From positions 1 through 17,617 of the forward strand of contig DASWWM010000025.1 in assembly GCA_036405975.1 (NCBI GenBank): a stretch of 17,617 nucleotides of DNA, in the 5' to 3' direction. Position 1 is the first letter of the stretch; every line of letters begins with the position of its first letter. Shown here piece by piece: positions 14,349 to 17,617 of the stretch. A program made the translations under genes and the position numbers. The notes beneath the pieces are model-generated. The model had not been told where the DNA came from, ran no database searches, and saw only the letters and a program-made list of their open reading frames with translations. Source of the DNA: VEQN01 sp036405975 (GTDB lineage Bacteria; Patescibacteriota; Minisyncoccia; Phycocordibacterales; CAIZLB01).

Positions 14349-16200
14349 TTCCGGGACATCTTTCCGCACGTCCCTCATTCTGCTATGCCTCCACGCCCTG
14401 AAGGCCAATCACGAACCGAAATTGAAGAATCTGATTGACGATGCATGCGACTTCCTGCTGAAGGAAAAGAGCCCTGGATGGACCTGGAACTACTGGAAGC
14501 GGAATTCGGTCCAGGCAAAGTCAAAGCCCTATCCCGATGACCTCGACGACACCTCTTGTGCGCTTGCGGCACTGACTCTTTACAGGAAGGAAAAGGTCGA
14601 GGGCAAAGGAATTTCCGCATTTGCACGCATCCTGATACAGCAGGAACAGAAAGTTGGCGGACCGTACGAGACCTGGATCATTCCTTCCGGAGAATCAGAT
14701 GCATGGAAGGATATCGATCCTGCAGTGAATGCGAATATCGCATACGTGCTTGGATTGCACGGGGCGTCGCTGCCGTCCTTGTCGAAAATGGCCAGCGACG
14801 CCCTCACCGAATCCCGATACCAATCAAAGTATTACCACTCTCCCCTTTCAGTGAACTATTTCATAGCAAGGTCACACAAAGGCCCCGCTGCTGAAGCAGG
14901 CACAGAGTATCTGCTTGAAGAATTGGGCAGGCCGTCCGCATGCAGCAACCCTCTCCATCTCGCATTCATACTCTCTTCGCTGGTTCGGATAAGCAAGCAA
15001 TCACATGAAAAAACAAGGGAAGTGAGCGAAGCGATCAAGACAGGGTTCGCAGAGACAGCCAAGCTGCTTGAGGCAAATTCCTGGAAAGCCCATCCATTTT
15101 ATGTCGAGGAAAGCAAAAGTGAAATCATGTACAGCGGATCGATCCCGCTGACGATCGCATTCGTCGTTGAGGCACATGCGCTTTGTGCCGAGTTTCTTGA
15201 AAATGAGTCAGCGCGTGCGGCGGCTGCGACTCAGGCCGCCGCTGAAGCAGAAGTTCTCCACAGGATAATCGAGGGTGCGAGTGCGAGATTTCTGAATATG
15301 CCGGTGCTGCAAGAAAAGGCAAGAGCCTGTATCGATGCAATGACGCGGAAGGATCCAGGAAACCAGATAGCATTGATGTCATGGCATTTCGAAAAGGCCT
15401 TGAGTTCCGGAGGCAAAAACAAAAATAGCACTCCCGATCCCGAGCCTCTCGGCATAGCGAATGTGCACGGATGGCTTGCATACAAGATATACGACGACAT
15501 CCTGGACGACGAAGGCGGTGCCGACAGCTTGCCGATCGCGAACGTGTCTTTGAGGGAGGCATGCAAGCTGTACGAATCGATAATGCCTGATTCTGCCAGG
15601 GATACTTTTTTTGAGATATTGGACGGCATAGACAGGGCAAATGCCTGGGAGAGAGCGGAATGCAGAAAGGCATCTGCGGACGGAGTCATCGACATCTCTT
15701 CCCTTCCAGATTATGGACGGATGAAAGTGCTCGCTGATAAGTCCATGGGCCATGCACTCGGACCGATGGCCATTCTGGCAAGCAGAGGGCATGGCCCGGA
15801 ATCACCAGAAGGCAGGTCCCTGCTCTCGTTCTTCAGGCATTACATCATCGCTCGACAGATAAACGACGATGCACACGACTGGCTTGAGGATCTCGAACGG
15901 GGCTTTCTCAATAGCGCGAGTTCCATGCTGCTCGCATCATGGAAAGCGAGCGGGAATCCAGACCAACTGGACATACGGGAGAGTCGCAAGGAGCTGCAGA
16001 AGCTTTTCTGGAACAAGACAATAGACCGGGTATGCGATGCGATGGAAAGGCATTCCTCGCTGGCCAAGAAGCATCTTGCGGAAGTCCTGTCATTGAAAGA
16101 CACAACGTACATGGCAAGCCTATTGGCCCCGATTGACGCATCAGCCAAGAAGGCCCGGAAAGACAGGGACGCCGCCATGAGGTTCTTGAGATCCTACTAG
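14263..16200 (+). CDS. Fused class II / class I terpene-synthase-like protein
   Basis: This 645-aa protein has two isoprenoid-enzyme folds. Residues 1 to about 320 resemble a prenyltransferase/squalene-cyclase alpha-barrel: the first repeat AELKKHQDKDGSF is a QW-type motif, and PDDLDDTSCALAAL (91-104) holds DxDD (Asp93, Asp95, Asp96), the acid of class II cyclases. From about residue 330 a class I, polyprenyl-synthase-like helical domain follows. It has DDILDDE (411-417) as first Asp-rich motif, LPIANVSLREACKLYE after it, DKSMGHALGP (492-501), and NDDAHDWLEDLERG (534-547) as second. Both sites look intact, so a bifunctional cyclase, or a ComQ-like prenyl transferase with an extra domain, is possible. 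The QW motif near the N-terminus requires the start at 14263, hence an 86-nt overlap with the kinase gene. No signal peptide. Product unknown. Confidence 0.82.
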   Translation: MKQDSLNPYRVALAELKKHQDKDGSFRNDSGTSFRTSLILLCLHALKANHEPKLKNLIDDACDFLLKEKSPGWTWNYWKRNSVQAKSKPYPDDLDDTSCALAALTLYRKEKVEGKGISAFARILIQQEQKVGGPYETWIIPSGESDAWKDIDPAVNANIAYVLGLHGASLPSLSKMASDALTESRYQSKYYHSPLSVNYFIARSHKGPAAEAGTEYLLEELGRPSACSNPLHLAFILSSLVRISKQSHEKTREVSEAIKTGFAETAKLLEANSWKAHPFYVEESKSEIMYSGSIPLTIAFVVEAHALCAEFLENESARAAAATQAAAEAEVLHRIIEGASARFLNMPVLQEKARACIDAMTRKDPGNQIALMSWHFEKALSSGGKNKNSTPDPEPLGIANVHGWLAYKIYDDILDDEGGADSLPIANVSLREACKLYESIMPDSARDTFFEILDGIDRANAWERAECRKASADGVIDISSLPDYGRMKVLADKSMGHALGPMAILASRGHGPESPEGRSLLSFFRHYIIARQINDDAHDWLEDLERGFLNSASSMLLASWKASGNPDQLDIRESRKELQKLFWNKTIDRVCDAMERHSSLAKKHLAEVLSLKDTTYMASLLAPIDASAKKARKDRDAAMRFLRSY

Positions 16201-16263
16201 GAAGTCGAGTAACGCATCCGATTTCGATACGAAAACTTTCTGTAAGAATTTCAAAAACGTGAC

Positions 16264-16296
16264 AATAAAAAAGAGCCCCTGCTTCATCCCGGGCTC
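16264..16296 (-). terminator. Intrinsic terminator of the ada-like gene
   Basis: On the minus strand GAGCCC (16296-16291) pairs with GGGCTC (16278-16273) across a 12-nt loop that can close further through C/G pairs. A T-rich tract (TTTTTTATTG, 16272-16263) follows. It lies about 40 nt after the stop of the ada-like gene at 16333 and also faces the end of the terpene-synthase gene. Confidence 0.7.
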
Positions 16297-16332
16297 AGTC
16301 ATGTTGATTTTCTGTATGGCACCCGGAATGAG

Positions 16333-17211
16333 CTATTGCAAACCCTTCTCTCGCCTGCTCGCTTCGAAACCAAGCATGGCTCGCTTGCGTTCTGGACCCC
16401 ATCGATACCCGCCGATCTCGCCTGTAGACTTGAGCACCCTATGGCACGGAATTATGTAGCCAATGGGATTCTTGCCGATGGCCGTTCCAACCGCCCTGGA
16501 AAGGTTCTTGTCCCCAAGCTTCGTAGCAATTTTTCCATACGTAGAAGCAGCTCCTTCGGGGATCGACAGAAGTGCCTGCCATACCTGGATCTGAAAATTT
16601 GTCCCATGCAGATGTAATTTTATTTTCGGCACCGAACCAGCAGCTGCCGCGGATGCGGATGAAAGCTGGTTAAAATACTTTTGAATTTCCGCATGCGATT
16701 CTGCGTTCTTTTCTCCGATCTTCGCTGCAGGAAATCTGGATTCAAGGTCCGTAAGCAAGTCATTAACGCTTTCGCCGAACAGGATGCAGCAGATACCGCG
16801 AAAAGTCGATGCGACAAGACAGAGACCGAACTGCGTATCGAATGTCGAATATGAGATAGCGAGGCCTCCTCCGAGGCCCCGGTACTCGCCGGGCGTCATC
16901 GCTTCCATGTCCACAAATAGATCGTGAAGACGCCCGGCGCCGCTGAGCCCTGTCTTATGCGCGATATCGAGCATGCTGTTTTTTCCTTCCAAGAGGCCTT
17001 TTGAATACTGCAGGCTGAGGTATCTGCCAAACTGCTTCGGAGTGATGCCCGCCCATTCCGTGAAGAGCTTCTGAAGGTAGCCGGGACTGACATGAAGATC
17101 CCCTGCCAATTCTTCCAAAGAATGCGAGTGGAGCTTGCGGTCGACTATCTGTGCGATAACCTCGCTGATTTTCCCGTACTGATTCCTAAATTCAGGCAGC
17201 CTGGATGACAT
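16333..17211 (-). CDS. Ada-like protein: AraC-type HTH fused to O6-alkylguanine-DNA alkyltransferase
   Basis: This 292-aa protein has an AraC-type helix-turn-helix (residues ~12-110: SLEELAGDLHVSPGYLQKLFTEWAGITPKQFGRYLSLQYSK, then MLDIAHKTGLSGAGRLHDLF) followed by a methyltransferase domain. The latter has FQIQVWQALLSIPEG, STYGKIATKLGDKNLSRAVGTAIGKNP and IIPCHRVL, where the Cys accepts alkyl groups from O6-alkylguanine, then GGYRWGPERKRAML. The N-terminal zinc/phosphotriester domain of E. coli Ada is absent, so induction must work differently or the HTH acts constitutively. A good sigma-70 promoter precedes the ATG at 17211 and an intrinsic terminator follows. Confidence 0.92.
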   Translation of the reverse strand: MSSRLPEFRNQYGKISEVIAQIVDRKLHSHSLEELAGDLHVSPGYLQKLFTEWAGITPKQFGRYLSLQYSKGLLEGKNSMLDIAHKTGLSGAGRLHDLFVDMEAMTPGEYRGLGGGLAISYSTFDTQFGLCLVASTFRGICCILFGESVNDLLTDLESRFPAAKIGEKNAESHAEIQKYFNQLSSASAAAAGSVPKIKLHLHGTNFQIQVWQALLSIPEGAASTYGKIATKLGDKNLSRAVGTAIGKNPIGYIIPCHRVLKSTGEIGGYRWGPERKRAMLGFEASRREKGLQ

Positions 17212-17217
17212 GCCGGA

Positions 17218-17246
17218 ATTGTATGCGATGTGACAAAAACCGACAA
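17218..17246 (-). promoter_or_regulatory. Sigma-70-like promoter of the ada-like gene
   Basis: On the minus strand TTGTCG (17246-17241), a 17-bp spacer and TACAAT (17223-17218) are followed by 6 nt to the ATG. This is the clearest -35/-10 pair in the window apart from the MerR promoter, and it again implies a near-leaderless mRNA. Confidence 0.65.
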
Positions 17247-17277
17247 CCCGAAACTGGCTCCTGGCTCTTTTTTTGCC

Positions 17278-17299
17278 GATATATCAATATTGTTATATC
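17278..17299. promoter_or_regulatory. 22-bp near-perfect palindrome, candidate operator
   Basis: An AT-rich 22-bp palindrome (GATATA...TATATC around a central CAATATTG) has ten of eleven pairs matched. It lies 32 bp upstream of the ada-like -35 element and just downstream of the terminator of the right-end gene. This size and symmetry suit a dimeric regulator site. The protein that would bind is not known. Confidence 0.4.
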
Positions 17300-17318
17300 T
17301 GTCAGGTTTTTAAGCAAT

Positions 17319-17349
17319 AAAAACAGCCCCTCCACTTTCGAAGGGGCTG
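17319..17349 (-). terminator. Intrinsic terminator of the right-end gene
   Basis: On the minus strand an 8-bp stem CAGCCCCT/AGGGGCTG (17349-17324) with a 10-nt loop whose CTTTCGAAG part can pair further is followed by TTTTTATTG. It is 20 nt after the stop codon at 17370. Confidence 0.85.
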
Positions 17350-17369
17350 CTGAACCGGACTCGTCTCGT

Positions 17370-17617
17370 TTACATGAAAAGAGCGTCTGAGGCGGCACAC
17401 ACCTTCTCAGCAAATTGCCCGAGGATGGTGCAATGCCTGCAAAGCTCTTGGGACGTTATGAAAAATGCACGACCGGAAGCATTGCCCATTTCCACAGACC
17501 TGAAGATGCCATGAACGGCATGCCGGTAAAACCTGATCTTGACCGCAGCCCAGGAAATGCAAGCATCCTTGTAATGCAGCTCAATCTCGAACACTTCCGC
17601 TTTTTTCGCGCCAGTAC
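17370..17617 (-). CDS. Unidentified protein, 5' end beyond the window
   Basis: The frame is open from the right edge to a stop at 17370 and gives about 81 residues, ending EKVCAASDALFM. A GTG at 17594 could be read as a start, but the residues before it (TGAKKAE) continue the frame and no promoter is seen, so the gene probably extends outside. The visible part includes AAVKIRFYR, then a short Cys-containing segment FFITSQELCRHCTILGQFAEKV. The order, with a VK-type strand followed by F-[x]-T-x-E-x-x-C-x-x-C-x-x-LG, faintly recalls DUF169 proteins, but I would not assign it. An intrinsic terminator follows immediately. Confidence 0.55.
   Translation of the reverse strand, partial: TGAKKAEVFEIELHYKDACISWAAVKIRFYRHAVHGIFRSVEMGNASGRAFFITSQELCRHCTILGQFAEKVCAASDALFM

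Noticed and set aside
14556..15695. Several alternative frames on both strands within the terpene-synthase gene
   Set aside because: The synthase frame has clear catalytic motifs along its length and the others do not.
11881..16200. Possibility that the cassette is a mobile or defence island
   Set aside because: No transposase, integrase, tRNA boundary, direct repeats or nuclease/effector domain is seen, and base composition looks like the rest of the window.
17253..17267. Short tandem repeat of CTGGCTC near the ada-like promoter
   Set aside because: Only two copies of seven bases; too short to support a function.
1..17617. UGA recoded as glycine, as in some candidate phyla
   Set aside because: The kinase gene at 14348 ends with TGA after a complete domain and no gene needs TGA to be read through, so the standard code suffices.

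Overview
The window looks like a chromosomal segment of an uncultivated bacterium of the Candidate Phyla Radiation (Patescibacteria, Parcubacteria-like). This is an inference from four things: a tiny membrane protein opening with EWNKVTCYS (a start I associate with Parcubacteria genomes), many short accessory proteins with one N-terminal anchor, very compact spacing, and -10 hexamers lying 4-9 nt from start codons, which suggests leaderless mRNAs. TAA, TAG and one TGA act as stops, so the standard bacterial code fits. No rRNA, tRNA, CRISPR array, insertion sequence or phage gene was seen.

Left part (1-4412, all minus strand): an ABC exporter half-transporter with a degenerate nucleotide-binding site, plus the first codons of a following gene that may be its partner; a NUDIX hydrolase; a TipA-like MerR regulator with a textbook 19-bp-spacer autoregulatory promoter; and an acyltransferase-3 membrane protein.

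Middle (4532-8519, minus strand): a protein-repair and envelope group of msrB, msrA, a 57-aa single-pass membrane protein, a membrane-anchored SNase-like nuclease, a META-domain lipid-facing or periplasmic protein and an HI0933-type flavoprotein. A perfect 38-bp palindromic terminator lies between the META gene and the nuclease gene. A small secreted helical protein follows on the plus strand (8676-9107). It converges on an OmpR/EnvZ-like two-component pair (9234-10956, minus), with a strong bidirectional terminator between them. A membrane-anchored cyclophilin (11022-11714, minus) closes this part.

Right part (11881-16200, plus strand) is the most interesting. In order it holds an OmpR-type response regulator, a 37-41-residue ORF ending ...FDPWGTE with its own hairpin and Shine-Dalgarno sequence, a six-TM histidine kinase, and a 645-aa terpene-synthase-like protein. 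The last overlaps the kinase gene by 86 nt and carries both a class II cyclase motif (DxDD) and two class I Asp-rich motifs (DDxxD, NDDxxD). The parts list resembles the Bacillus ComQXPA quorum-sensing locus: an isoprenyl-synthase-fold enzyme, a short peptide with a near-terminal Trp, a polytopic kinase and a response regulator. The subfamilies differ, so any functional parallel is a hypothesis: either a prenylated peptide or a small terpenoid could be the signal.

The right end carries a minus-strand Ada-like gene (AraC helix-turn-helix plus O6-alkylguanine transferase) with a good promoter and terminator, and the 3' end of an unidentified gene with its own terminator.
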